Assembly (NCBI RefSeq): GCF_000008185.1
Contig: NC_002967.9
Span: 1,922,001-1,986,000 of the forward strand
Direction: 5' to 3'
DNA: 64,000 bases
Source: Treponema denticola ATCC 35405
Lineage (GTDB): Bacteria > Spirochaetota > Spirochaetia > Treponematales > Treponemataceae
The notes beneath the pieces are model-generated. The model ran no database searches. It was not told the origin of the DNA and worked only from the letters and a program-made list of their open reading frames with translations. Below are positions 7,950 through 20,665 of the stretch, piece by piece (position 1 is the stretch's first letter; each line of letters opens with the position of its first letter). The translations under genes were made by a program, and so were the position numbers.

Positions 7950-8957
7950 ATGCAAAAAAATCAATATCAGGCGGAGCTTTTTAAAAACCGCCTTCAAAAA
8001 AGATTTAAACATTTGTTAAAGTGGGCAAAACGGGAGGGCGTTTTTGCTTACAGGCTCTATGACAAGGATATACCTGAAATTCCTCTTGCAGTCGACATCT
8101 ACTTTGCCGAAACAGAAGAAACGGAAAAAAGAGCCTTTTTGCTTATCTATCTTTACAAAAGACCTTACGAAAAATCCCAGGAAGAAGAAAGGGAATGGCT
8201 TTTAGTAATTGAAGAAGCTGCATCTTCAAGTCTCTTAATACCTAAAGAAAGAATCTTTATAAAATTGCGGGAAAAGCAAAAAGGGAAAAGCCAATACGAA
8301 AAGGCAGGCTCAAGTAAAAATCTTATAAGAGTAAAGGAAGGAGAATGTTTTTTCTATGTAAATGTCGAAGACTATCTTGATTCAGGTCTCTTTTTGGATC
8401 ACCGCCCTGCCCGTTCCATGGTTTTTAAAGAAGCAAAAAATAAAAAAGTTTTAAACCTATTTTCATACACGGGAAGTTTTTCGGTTCATGCGGCAAAGGG
8501 CGGAGCCGCTTCCGTTGATTCGGTAGACCTTTCAAATACCTATCTAAATTGGGCAAAAGAAAATTTAAAATTAAATAAGCTCTTCGATGAAGAAAAAACC
8601 CAGCTTATAAAAAGCGATGTAATCGTTTTTTTAAAAAAAGCAATCGAAGAACAAAAAAAATGGGATTTAATTATCTGCGATCCTCCTACCTTTTCAAATT
8701 CAAAAAGTGCGGATATTTTTGATGTAAACAGAGATTGGCTAAAACTCTGCCTCCTCTGCCTAAAAGTGCTGTCAAAAAACGGAAAGCTTTATTTTTCTAC
8801 CAATTCCCAAAAGATAAAATTCGATGAGGCAGAGCTTATTAATTTTTCCGAACAAAAGATAAGGGTAAAAGACATAACAAAGGCCTCAATCCCCGAAGAC
8901 TTTAGAAATCAAAAAATACATAAGATGTGGATGATTGAGGCGGGTTATCTCCCCTAA
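7950..8957 (+). CDS. RlmK-like class I SAM-dependent rRNA methyltransferase
   Basis: This 335-residue protein resembles the C-terminal (RlmK) half of E. coli RlmKL. It has FKNRLQKRFKHLLKWAKREG and AYRLYDKDIPEIPLAVD at residues 11-49, the SAM-binding NLFSYTGSFSVHAA near 169-182, and the DPPTFSNSK catalytic motif at 244-252. RlmK makes m7G2069 in 23S rRNA; the specific site here is inferred. The N-terminal THUMP/RlmL part is absent, so it is a stand-alone form. It begins one base after the rex stop and is surely co-transcribed with it. Confidence 0.88.
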   Translation: MQKNQYQAELFKNRLQKRFKHLLKWAKREGVFAYRLYDKDIPEIPLAVDIYFAETEETEKRAFLLIYLYKRPYEKSQEEEREWLLVIEEAASSSLLIPKERIFIKLREKQKGKSQYEKAGSSKNLIRVKEGECFFYVNVEDYLDSGLFLDHRPARSMVFKEAKNKKVLNLFSYTGSFSVHAAKGGAASVDSVDLSNTYLNWAKENLKLNKLFDEEKTQLIKSDVIVFLKKAIEEQKKWDLIICDPPTFSNSKSADIFDVNRDWLKLCLLCLKVLSKNGKLYFSTNSQKIKFDEAELINFSEQKIRVKDITKASIPEDFRNQKIHKMWMIEAGYLP

Positions 8958-8958
8958 T

Positions 8959-8993
8959 CAAAAAGGCAGGGCTCTCCCTTAATCAAAGAGCCC
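8959..8993 (-). terminator. Terminator of ruvB, overlapping its stop codon
   Basis: GGGCTCT (8969-8975) pairs with AGAGCCC (8987-8993). On the minus strand the stem is followed by a U-rich tract. The upstream arm lies within the last codons of ruvB. The same hairpin can serve the convergent methyltransferase gene less well. Confidence 0.7.
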
Positions 8994-10010
8994 CTCTTGC
9001 CCATCGCCAAGTTTAGGCGGATTTAGGCCGAGGTGTTCGTATGCTTTAAGCGTAACCATTCGGCCGCGGGGAGTGCGCTGAAGGAGGCCCGACTGGATAA
9101 GGTAGGGTTCGTAATAATCCTCTAAGGTATCCTGAGACTCTCCTATAGAAATTGCAAGGGTTTCGGCGCCGACGGGGCCGCCCGAGTAATTTTCGATAAT
9201 GGAGCGGAGTATCTGCCTGTCATAGGTTTCAAGGCCGAGGCCGTCGATGTTTAGCTGCTTTAGGCCTGCAGCAACCGTCATCTCGTCAATCGAGCTTTTG
9301 CCTGCAACTTGGGCAAAGTCCCTCATACGCCGCAATAAGCGGTTTGCTACCCTTGGGGTTCCGCGGGAACAGCGGGCTAAGGCAATGGCAGCCTTCTTTT
9401 CTATTTCGATTTCGAGGATTGAAGCGGAGCGGCTTATAATTGAGGCAAGCTCCTCATGGCTGTAAAATTCAAAACGCTGCACAATACCGAAGCGGCTTAT
9501 AAGGGGGCTTGAAACCATGCCTGCCCTCGTGGTCGCTCCGACAAGGGTAAAAGGCGGAATCGGAATACGCACGGTTCTGGCTCCCGGCCCCTGCCCTATT
9601 ATCCAGTCAAGTTCGTAGTCTTCCATTGCGATATAAAGCATCTCTTCGATGGCCGGCTTTAAACGGTGAATCTCGTCTATAAAGAATACGGAGCGTTCCG
9701 TCAAGGTAGTAAGAATACCTGCCAAATCCTTGGGCTTATCGAGGGCGGGAGCCCCCGTAACCTTAAAATCGACACCGAGTTCGTTGGCCGTAATCTGGGC
9801 AAGGGTTGTTTTTCCCAATCCCGGCGGACCTATCAAAAAAAGATGATCTAAGCTTTCTCCCCTTTCGCGGGCAGCCTTTATAAAAACGGAAAGATTTTCT
9901 TTTGCCTTTGTCTGCCCCTGAAAGTCTACAAGAGAGCGGGGACGAAGATCTCTGTCCTTTTCGTCCCCGGCCTGCTCTTCGGGACGCACTACCTCAAAAT
10001 CATCGCTCAT
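8979..10010 (-). CDS. ruvB: Holliday junction branch-migration helicase RuvB
   Basis: RuvB is the hexameric AAA+ motor that drives branch migration with RuvA during recombination repair. The 343-residue protein is full length, with Walker [10 protein letters not shown] at 61-69, Walker B with DEIH at 112-115, sensor GATTRAG, an arginine finger in SRFGIVQRF, and a C-terminal winged helix ending in [17 protein letters not shown]. ruvA and ruvC are not in this window. The upstream neighbour on the same strand is the alcohol dehydrogenase gene, seven bases before its ATG, suggesting read-through. Confidence 0.98.
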   Translation of the reverse strand: MSDDFEVVRPEEQAGDEKDRDLRPRSLVDFQGQTKAKENLSVFIKAARERGESLDHLFLIGPPGLGKTTLAQITANELGVDFKVTGAPALDKPKDLAGILTTLTERSVFFIDEIHRLKPAIEEMLYIAMEDYELDWIIGQGPGARTVRIPIPPFTLVGATTRAGMVSSPLISRFGIVQRFEFYSHEELASIISRSASILEIEIEKKAAIALARCSRGTPRVANRLLRRMRDFAQVAGKSSIDEMTVAAGLKQLNIDGLGLETYDRQILRSIIENYSGGPVGAETLAISIGESQDTLEDYYEPYLIQSGLLQRTPRGRMVTLKAYEHLGLNPPKLGDGQEGLFD

Positions 10011-10017
10011 AGTTTAC

Positions 10018-11193
10018 TTAAAGAGCAGCCTTATATATTGCATAAACATCATCGGCTCGAAGTTCTTGAAAGCCGTAGATAACTCCGTTTTTACCTCTGT
10101 GAGCAACAGCGGCTTCAGCCATTTCTTTTAAATGCTCCTCGCCTATTCCCGCTTCCTTCAGGGTCATCGGAATGCCAAGAGATTTAAAAAAGTCCGAAGT
10201 ACACTCGATTGCCTTTTCGGCAGTTTTATAAACTTCTTCTCCTTTTGGAAGGCCCCAAACATTTACACCGTAATCTGCAATCTTTTTAACGGTTTTATCG
10301 TTTAAGCAATGCCTCAGCCAATGAGGAGTTAAAATAGCAAGCCCCACTCCGTGAGTGATGTCATAAAAAGCACTCAGCTCATGCTCCATAGGATGAACAG
10401 ACCAAGCCGTTTTTTTACCGTCGCTTAAAAGGCCGTTTATAGCCCATGTACCTGCCCACATAAGGTTGGAGCGGGCTTCGTAGCTTTCGGGATTTTTAAT
10501 AGCCAAGGGTCCGTATTCGATACAGGTTTTTAAGATACTTTCTGCAAACCTGTCTTGAAGATAGGCCCCGTCATTTAGGCTAAAATAGCATTCGAAGGTG
10601 TGGCTCATAATATCGGCCGTACCTGCGGCTGTCTGATTTTTAGGAACGGAATAGGTGTATTCGGGATCAAGAACCGAAAATTTCGGAAGAAGGGGCGGAG
10701 CTCCGAAGCCCAGCTTTTCCTTCGTTTTAAGGTTTGAAATAACGGCTCCGCAGTTCATCTCGGAACCGGTAGCAGAAAGAGTCAGTACCGTTCCTATCGG
10801 AAGTACATTTTTAATTTCGGCCTTGCCCGTAATCAAATCCCATGCGCTTCCTGCATAATTTACACCGGCAGAAACAGCCTTCGAGCAATCGATGGTGCTT
10901 CCCCCTCCGACGGGTAGAATAAAATCCAGCTTGTGTTCACGGACTATCTTTATTCCCTCTTCAACTTCTTCAATGCGGGGATTGGGCGAAATACCGGAAA
11001 GTTCCTTATAAAAGATTCCGGCTTGATCCAGTTTTTTAATGATTGTATCATAAAGCCCCATTCTTTTAATACTTCCACCGCCGTAACATAGGAGAACTCT
11101 TTTTCCGTATTTGAGAATCTCAGGTACGAGGTTCTCAATACTGCCCTTACCGAATAAAATTTTAACCGGCACTTCAAATTCAAAATTATACAT
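10018..11193 (-). CDS. Iron-containing alcohol dehydrogenase (butanol dehydrogenase-like)
   Basis: This cytoplasmic enzyme of 391 residues oxidises or reduces short-chain alcohols/aldehydes with NAD(P)H. It shows the nucleotide-binding GGGSTIDCSKA at about 96-105 and the metal-ligand region TADIMSHTFE plus the downstream HPMEHELSAFYDITHG of group III Fe-dependent alcohol dehydrogenases. The overall pattern is closest to NADPH-dependent butanol dehydrogenases of clostridia. It is preceded by the palindromic element at 11207-11360, which lies between glpK and this gene; its ribosome binding site (AGAGAGGT) is at the edge of that element. The substrate is not determinable from sequence. Confidence 0.92.
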   Translation of the reverse strand: MYNFEFEVPVKILFGKGSIENLVPEILKYGKRVLLCYGGGSIKRMGLYDTIIKKLDQAGIFYKELSGISPNPRIEEVEEGIKIVREHKLDFILPVGGGSTIDCSKAVSAGVNYAGSAWDLITGKAEIKNVLPIGTVLTLSATGSEMNCGAVISNLKTKEKLGFGAPPLLPKFSVLDPEYTYSVPKNQTAAGTADIMSHTFECYFSLNDGAYLQDRFAESILKTCIEYGPLAIKNPESYEARSNLMWAGTWAINGLLSDGKKTAWSVHPMEHELSAFYDITHGVGLAILTPHWLRHCLNDKTVKKIADYGVNVWGLPKGEEVYKTAEKAIECTSDFFKSLGIPMTLKEAGIGEEHLKEMAEAAVAHRGKNGVIYGFQELRADDVYAIYKAAL

Positions 11194-11206
11194 AACCTAC
11201 CTCTCT

Positions 11207-11360
11207 AAAAACTTTTTGCAGGAAACATTAGTTTCCGAAAAAAGTTTTTTCAAGCGGTTTGTTTACAAACCGCATACGATAAACGATGTTTGCCGTTTAC
11301 GGCAAACTCGAAGATAAACAGTGAGGCTGAATTCCTGCCGAGCTGTTTATCGTACCTCCT
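11207..11360 (-). repeat. Long palindromic intergenic element, copy 2
   Basis: Read on the minus strand this matches 390-541, starting with AGGAGGT right after the glpK stop and ending just before the ribosome binding site of the dehydrogenase gene. Inverted repeats (plus-strand positions) are 11343-11351 with 11313-11321, 11301-11307 with 11288-11294, 11266-11273 with 11254-11261 (GCGGTTTG) and 11231-11236 with 11221-11226 (GGAAAC). Compared with copy 1, several stems differ on both arms and still pair. Confidence 0.85.
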
Positions 11361-11366
11361 AAAATT

Positions 11367-15480
<4,114 letters not shown>

Positions 15481-15484
<4 letters not shown>

Positions 15485-16434
15485 ATGCTGGGCTCCCATT
15501 TACAAATTAAGTCTTGAGGTGATTTTACAAAACGGTATTTATTTATATGCACCCAGTCTTGTACAGCCTTAAAATATTTATAGGCCTTAAAAGGATTTAA
15601 GCCTGACCTTATCGCATAAGAAAAAAACAAATACCAAGGCAGGCCCCCTCCTTTTTTACCTACAATAGGCGCTAAATTTTTTAAGTAAAATTTTATATAA
15701 GAATCATCTGCGGAAATATCTTCAAGGGGACAAGCTCCGGCATATTTCATTTTATATAAATTTGAAATAAGAATTTCCATACCCCATAGATGGGCTCTAA
15801 ATCCGAAATCCAAATTTTGCCAATAAGGATTTTCTATAGTATAATCAAAGCCACCCATCTCGATAAATTTTTCCCGATTATAAATACCTGCAAAATCATA
15901 CATATAAATAGTATGAGTTAAATCTTTTCTGCACAAAAATTGTTCCGTCGAAAAATCTCTGCGAGTAAGAGAAGGAACAATCTGAACGGGAATAAGGGTA
16001 TTTTTTTCATCGATTAAAACCGGAGCAACACAGATTACATCCGATTGGGTAAGGGTATCTATCACGGTTTCAGGAAAGGCCGAAGATGACAAAGCCATAT
16101 CGTTCCACAGAACCATAACATAATCCGAAGATACTTCCGAAATACCCAAGTTAATCATCTCCCCTGCAGTAACCTTTTCAAGCGGAAGTAAAAATTTTAC
16201 TTCAGGGAATTGAGAAGACAAAGCCTCTACCTCAAAGCCCCGCTTTGAGCTATCCACAAAAACTATTGAGTTAAAACCCAAATCTATCAGGTTTTGAAAA
16301 AGAGAAGAAAGATAATATCTGGCACCTCGGTTCAATACCAAAACGGAAATAGGGGCTTTAAAATCGCCGGAGCTTTTTCCTAAAACCGTATAAGGGATTT
16401 TCCGTTCATTAAAAATTGTAGGTATAGTATTCAT
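15481..16434 (-). CDS. GT-A-fold glycosyltransferase-like protein
   Basis: This 317-residue protein has a family-2-like glycosyltransferase layout: ISVLVLNRGARYYLSSLFQNL (a beta-alpha start near residue 29), a VMVLWNDMA region in place of the usual DxD, and GGFDYTIENPYWQNLDFGFRAHLWG near residue 210, which matches the acceptor-site ED/xFG region. The canonical DxD is replaced by ND, so activity is likely but not certain. Its start overlaps the end of the spiro-SPASM gene by 26 bases, and its stop overlaps the next start, so the three genes make one tightly coupled unit. Confidence 0.75.
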
Positions 16435-17980
16435 CGCAGGCTCCGCACAAATCTCCGTATTTGCATTCCAAATGCTTCTTATATGCCTCGAATGCTTTTT
16501 TACGGATTGAGTCTAAGCTGTCCGAAAAAGCATTTCCTAAAATATTATTTCTTTTAACATCTTCTTTGCAAAGAGGCACCGAGCCGTCAGCCAAAATATA
16601 CATATCCCTTTTTAAATGCCAGCATGGATGTCTATTAAAAGGCGATAAGTCTGCAACTCTTTTATCTTCAAGCAATTTACAAAAGGTATCGTATTTTTGA
16701 ATAATTACATTAACACCCAAATTTTTCCAAAAACGGTAAAAGGGCTCAACCTCTATCTCGTTTTCTTTTATGCGCATAATTTGAGCCCATACGGCATCGG
16801 GAAAAACTTTTTTTAAACTGTCGGTAAAAGTAAGAGCTTGTTTTAATTTAATGTTTGCCTCATCTTCGGAAAGACCGTGCACCTTAGCATACATTCCTGA
16901 ACTGACCGCATCAATACATACAATCCAATAAACCGGAAGCATCTTGTTTTTTCTTTCGGGAGCTGACGCAATAACTTTTTCAACTCGTTCTATAAATGAT
17001 GAAGGCCAATATAAACCGCAAGTTTCAATCAAAACGGATAACTTCGGAAACGACAAAATTTTTTCGATTACCGAAAGGCAATCCTGATACATTGAAGGCT
17101 CACCAAAAACCGAAAGAGAAATTACGGCATCATCCGAATATTCCGCAATTTTTTCGATAAGAGAAAAAAGAGCAGCCTTATCCATTTCTTTTTTTTCTGT
17201 AAGTCCTAAAACCTCATTAGGCTTATATATCGACTTTAAAGGATAGGAAGAATTTATCTCGATACCGTAATATGCAGGAAGAGTAAAAAGTTCTGCCTTT
17301 TTTTCTTCAATCAATTCTGCATAATTTTCAGCATTTATGCCTGTAAAGCGGCTGCATAAAAGAGCATTCCGTTTTGAGTCGGCTGCAAAGCGGAGCCTTA
17401 GATGCCTTAAATCGAAGGGGGCTATCATAGTTTCGATATCATAGCTGTTTATTTCTTTTTTTATCGTATCGAAAATAAAAGAACGCTCAAAAGAAGTTTC
17501 GTTTTCTGAAAGCTTTGCAAGAATAGGACAAAGACCTGAGGTAAGAATTTCAGGGATAAGGCCCTCAGGGTATCCGTCGGCAAAACTGTATTCTGCTCTG
17601 TATTCCAAATGCTGCTTAAAAAGTTTTTCCGTTGCATTTAAATCGATAAAAGGCTCATCCCCATGCAAAAAGAAAACATTTTCAAAGCCGGAAGATTCCG
17701 CTTCGGCTTCTTTTGCAGCTTCTTCAAATACGGCTTGAGGACTTATTTTTTCCAAAACCTTAACCTTCCACTCTATTTTCAGCTCGTCAGATTTTATATT
17801 TTTTAATATGGAAACGATAGGGGCTTCACATGAAGCAGAGGTTAAAATAACAACCTTTTTACAATCGGGAAATGCGGCAGCCGCACGGAAAGAGGCTTCA
17901 AATGGGATTATACCGTTTTCGAGTTTTTTAAACGAATATTCCGAAATATCATAGGCGGATAAAACAGCAAAAGACTTCAT
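16409..17980 (-). CDS. Spiro-SPASM protein (degenerate radical-SAM)
   Basis: This 523-residue protein belongs to a spirochaete-restricted family. Residues 1-200 look like a nucleotidyltransferase-type domain (IPFEASFRAAAAF, FFLHGDEPFID). Residues 235-450 have a radical-SAM barrel outline: EINSSYPLKSIYKP (241-254) aligns with the usual E-x4-CNLxCxxC element and GEP (293-295) with the SAM-binding motif, but the three cluster cysteines are replaced by Tyr, Ser and Lys. The C-terminus keeps SPASM-type cysteines (CWHLKRDMYI, SVPLC, CKYGDLCGAC). It heads the glycan operon. A role in modifying a surface or flagellar component is inferred from neighbours. Confidence 0.85.
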   Translation of the reverse strand: MKSFAVLSAYDISEYSFKKLENGIIPFEASFRAAAAFPDCKKVVILTSASCEAPIVSILKNIKSDELKIEWKVKVLEKISPQAVFEEAAKEAEAESSGFENVFFLHGDEPFIDLNATEKLFKQHLEYRAEYSFADGYPEGLIPEILTSGLCPILAKLSENETSFERSFIFDTIKKEINSYDIETMIAPFDLRHLRLRFAADSKRNALLCSRFTGINAENYAELIEEKKAELFTLPAYYGIEINSSYPLKSIYKPNEVLGLTEKKEMDKAALFSLIEKIAEYSDDAVISLSVFGEPSMYQDCLSVIEKILSFPKLSVLIETCGLYWPSSFIERVEKVIASAPERKNKMLPVYWIVCIDAVSSGMYAKVHGLSEDEANIKLKQALTFTDSLKKVFPDAVWAQIMRIKENEIEVEPFYRFWKNLGVNVIIQKYDTFCKLLEDKRVADLSPFNRHPCWHLKRDMYILADGSVPLCKEDVKRNNILGNAFSDSLDSIRKKAFEAYKKHLECKYGDLCGACDEYYTYNF

Positions 17981-18007
17981 AGCTCCTATATCGGCAAAAA
18001 ATGGCCA

Positions 18008-18367
18008 TTATTTTAATTTTTTAGCTGCAGTCAATACTTTTTCTTTAGAAGAATAAAGCTGAACACTTGATCTTTGAATCCAGCCTTTTCCTAGGTTTAC
18101 CCAAAGAACCTGTTCTCCATCTTCTTTTACGATCTCAAGTCCTTCAACGGGAAAGACATCAAATTTTCTGGCATGCGAGACGGTTATGCCGTCATCTCCC
18201 GGCTTATCTAAAAGAGAAACATAGGTTTCGATTATTAAGGCAAAGCGGTTCGCATCGTTCATAGCCGAATCCGACGGCAAATCCAATGTTTGTAAAGGAT
18301 CTTCTTTTGAACAAGCCAAAAGACTTAAAGAAATAAGAAATAAGAAAAAAAGAGCAAACCGCTTCAT
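18008..18367 (-). CDS. Small SH3-like lipoprotein
   Basis: This 119-residue protein has a signal peptide ending in the lipobox LLAC (Cys19), so it is a membrane lipoprotein. The mature part (ETYVSLLDKPGDDG, VLWVNLGKGWIQRSSV) has the beta-strand spacing and the GWI element of bacterial SH3-like domains, which often bind cell wall or peptides. It lies 27 bases after the spiro-SPASM stop reading the same strand, i.e. upstream of that gene, and downstream of a small membrane protein gene. Function unknown. Confidence 0.75.
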   Translation of the reverse strand: MKRFALFFLFLISLSLLACSKEDPLQTLDLPSDSAMNDANRFALIIETYVSLLDKPGDDGITVSHARKFDVFPVEGLEIVKEDGEQVLWVNLGKGWIQRSSVQLYSSKEKVLTAAKKLK

Positions 18368-18408
18368 AAATTAAAACTCTATTACCTGTAAATCCAAATA
18401 CGGCAATA

Positions 18409-18819
18409 TTAAAGAAAGATAGCCTTTGAAAATAATAGGTGTAAGACGGAAGAAGCCAAACATACATAACCGATTATTTCGTCATAATTTTTTACTAAGC
18501 CGAAAAAATCCGGTAAGGTAATATTTGAATTAGACTCCAAATATCGCCCTAAAAATACTATCGAACCTGCAAGTCCTGCAACTACGGGTAAAAAATCTCC
18601 CAATATTACTATATTGGTTCCGACAGGACTCAGCATTTTTGAAATTGCCGTAAAACCGGAAAATATTGTAAGCAACAGCAAAAAAGTTGAATCCCTTAAA
18701 ACGGGATATCTATTTTCACGGTCAGCAGGCTCATCACCTCTAACAGTCTTGTCAAAAAATACAAGAATAAGCCCCATAATCAAATTTGTTGTGATTGAAA
18801 GAAAATAAAAAGGTAACAT
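18409..18819 (-). CDS. Small integral membrane protein
   Basis: This 136-residue protein has four hydrophobic helices (about residues 2-21, 46-62, 69-89 and 116-134) with a charged loop DKTVRGDEPADRENRYP after the first. A strong ribosome binding site (CGGAGGACAAA) precedes its ATG. I do not recognise the family. It is immediately upstream of the SH3-like lipoprotein on the same strand, and the two may be co-expressed. Confidence 0.75.
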   Translation of the reverse strand: MLPFYFLSITTNLIMGLILVFFDKTVRGDEPADRENRYPVLRDSTFLLLLTIFSGFTAISKMLSPVGTNIVILGDFLPVVAGLAGSIVFLGRYLESNSNITLPDFFGLVKNYDEIIGYVCLASSVLHLLFSKAIFL

Positions 18820-18885
18820 TTTGTCCTCCGGTACATTGTTGAATCCTGCAATAACTGCATTAGATTAAGTTTAAGTCATTTTATA

Positions 18886-18914
18886 TAAAAAATCAAGGGG
18901 TAAGAAGCCCTTGA
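18886..18914 (-). terminator. Terminator after the Rpn pseudogene
   Basis: TCAAGGG (18908-18914 complement) and CCCCTTGA arms form a short stem on the minus strand, followed by a U-rich tract. It isolates the downstream membrane-protein gene from the dead transposase. Confidence 0.55.
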
Positions 18915-19002
18915 CTTTGACACGGTAATCAAATTTGTAATTTATAGAAGCATAAACCAATTTCATTAGATATACGGAGATTTACTTTTTAAATATAGAA
19001 AA

Positions 19003-19841
19003 TTACAGCTTTTCAATTTCGGATTCAGGTAGGCCTGTCATTAATAAAATTTCAGAAATTGGGTAGCCTCGCTGTTTCATAAGTTTAGCCGTTTCTCTTT
19101 TTACTCTGTACTCCGCTTTGTCTTTAATATCCATTTCAAAAGTAGATAATAATCTGTATTCTTGCCTTGCCTGTTCATTATTTTTTACTGTTTGTATCAT
19201 TTTTTCAATCTCCATTGTAAATTCATTATTCGGCTTACCTGTTTTAAGGTATTCTAAAAATTCTTTTAATTCTTTCTCCTCAGTGTTATTAAAGCCCTCT
19301 GCATTTATTATAACCTTTCGTGTGCCGTCTTGTAAAGGGGTGTTTTTGTCCTCTATACAAAGATTTTCAAAGGTATAAACAGGCCTATTTTTGCCTATGG
19401 CATCAAAGGTACAGATAAAAATTATAAAGCTGTCGTTTAAGCTATTATAGGAATTGCCTTTGTCCAAAAAAGAAATATCTATGGCAGCTTGGTAAAACCG
19501 CATACGTTTAGGGATATTGAGTTCATTGCTTACCTGCATTTCTACATCGTATAATTTACCGTTTTCTGCCTGCACTAAAACATCAAATCTTACAGACTTA
19601 GCCTATTCGTAAGTGTTAATATTATGCTGTATTGAGATATAAGCAATTTTACCTATTGTATCTGATAATATCATTTCAATAAGTTTTTTGCATAGCCTCG
19701 GATTTTGCATACCGCTATGGATGGCGGTGGTTCCTGCTTCGAGAGTTTTGCACAGCAAAACTCTTAGATTAAAAATGTACAAGGAGGTACATTTTTAATC
19801 AATCGTCTTGTAAATGTTAAATCTTCAAATCTTTTTACCAT
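19003..19841 (-). pseudogene. Rpn-family gene disrupted by a repeat insertion and a nonsense codon
   Basis: Read on the minus strand from ATG 19841 the sequence follows the intact copy at 2023 (MVKRFEDLTF) for about 12 codons. A roughly 90-base palindromic element (19712-19802) then replaces about 17 bases of the gene, and the match resumes at the codons for MQNP. A CAG-to-TAG change near 19602 turns EQAKSV into E-stop-AKSV. From there to 19003 the frame stays open for 190 residues and closely matches the intact copy. The upstream 70 bases also match. No functional protein is expected. Confidence 0.9.
19712..19802 (-). repeat. A-B-C palindromic element inserted in the Rpn pseudogene
   Basis: On the minus strand the order is palindrome A (ATTAAAAATGTAC, loop, GTACATTTTTAAT), palindrome B (AGAGTTTTGC, loop TGT, GCAAAACTCT), the link CGAAGCAGGAACC, then palindrome C (ACCGCCA, loop TCCA, TAGCGGT). 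This is the same order as each unit of the array at 30799-31151 but with different stem sequences. No target-site duplication is visible, and about 17 target bases are missing. Confidence 0.8.
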
Positions 19842-19986
19842 TTGTGTCCTCCTAATTTTTTCACATTTCCCCCTCCTCATTATATTTATAGTTATTATTT
19901 GAAAAAAATAGTAAATTATAAAAAATTTGCTTGAATTTATACCACCGCAATCCGTGCCGGTAATTAAATTAACCACCCTCAATTTG

Positions 19987-20017
19987 AAAAAAACTCCGCC
20001 TTGAGGACAGTTTTTTT
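19987..20017. terminator. Possible bidirectional hairpin
   Basis: AAAAAAACT (19987-19995) pairs with AGTTTTTTT (20009-20017) around a 13-base loop. The A and T runs would give a U tract on either strand. It sits between the pseudogene and slyD; the remainder of 19842-20116 shows only AT-rich sequence. Confidence 0.45.
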
Positions 20018-20116
20018 GTGTGCACTAACCGATAAAAATTTGATTTCCCCAAGGATTTGCGAGATTTCTTGCCGGATCTTCTCTTGATTTTTGTTTATAA
20101 AATATGTATTATCTTT

Positions 20117-20665
20117 ATGATGAAAATAGAAAAAGATACAACAGTCAGTTTGGAATACACACTGAAAGATGCTAACGGCGAAGTCCTTGACTCGTCCGAT
20201 GTAATGGGTCCATTGGAGTACATCCACGGATATAATATGATTATTTCAGGCTTGGAAAAAGCCCTTGAAGGCAAAGAAGAAGGGGCCGAGTTTAAGCAAG
20301 TTGTTCCTCCTGAAGAAGCCTATGGTGAAGTTTTTGACGATCTAATAGTCGAAACAACCAGAGAGCAATTTCCTGAGGGTGTAAAACTTGAAGTCGGTAT
20401 GGACTTTGAAGCCGGAGAAGGTCATCACGCCCGAATTGTAAGAATTACAAAAATAGACGGCGATAAGATTACCATAGATGCAAATCATCCGCTGGCAGGA
20501 GAAACCCTCCATTTTGATGTAAAAGTCTTATCGGTAAAAAAGACCACCGAAGAAGAATTGCAGGCTTTGATTCAGCAAATGTCCGGAGGATGCGGAGGCG
20601 GCTGCGGATGCGGTCATGAACATGACGAAGATGCTTGCGGCTGCGGGTGCTCAGGTTGTCATTAA
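20117..20665 (+). CDS. slyD: FKBP-type peptidyl-prolyl isomerase SlyD
   Basis: SlyD speeds prolyl isomerisation, acts as a chaperone and delivers nickel in bacteria that have Ni enzymes. The 182-residue protein has the FKBP core interrupted by the insert-in-flap domain (VSLEYTLKDANGEVLDSS, GLEKALEGKEEG, then PPEEAYGE and HPLAGETLHFDVKV). It ends in a metal-binding tail of alternating Cys, Gly and His (GGCGGGCGCGHEHDEDACGC). ATG 20117 is directly followed by a second ATG, and no clear ribosome binding site is seen. The next gene overlaps its end. Confidence 0.93.
   Translation: MMKIEKDTTVSLEYTLKDANGEVLDSSDVMGPLEYIHGYNMIISGLEKALEGKEEGAEFKQVVPPEEAYGEVFDDLIVETTREQFPEGVKLEVGMDFEAGEGHHARIVRITKIDGDKITIDANHPLAGETLHFDVKVLSVKKTTEEELQALIQQMSGGCGGGCGCGHEHDEDACGCGCSGCH

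Noticed and set aside
19764-19982. 72-codon minus-strand frame ending in MVKRFEDLTFTRRLIKNV.
   Set aside because: It joins the upstream region, the first codons of the dead Rpn gene and part of the inserted palindrome.
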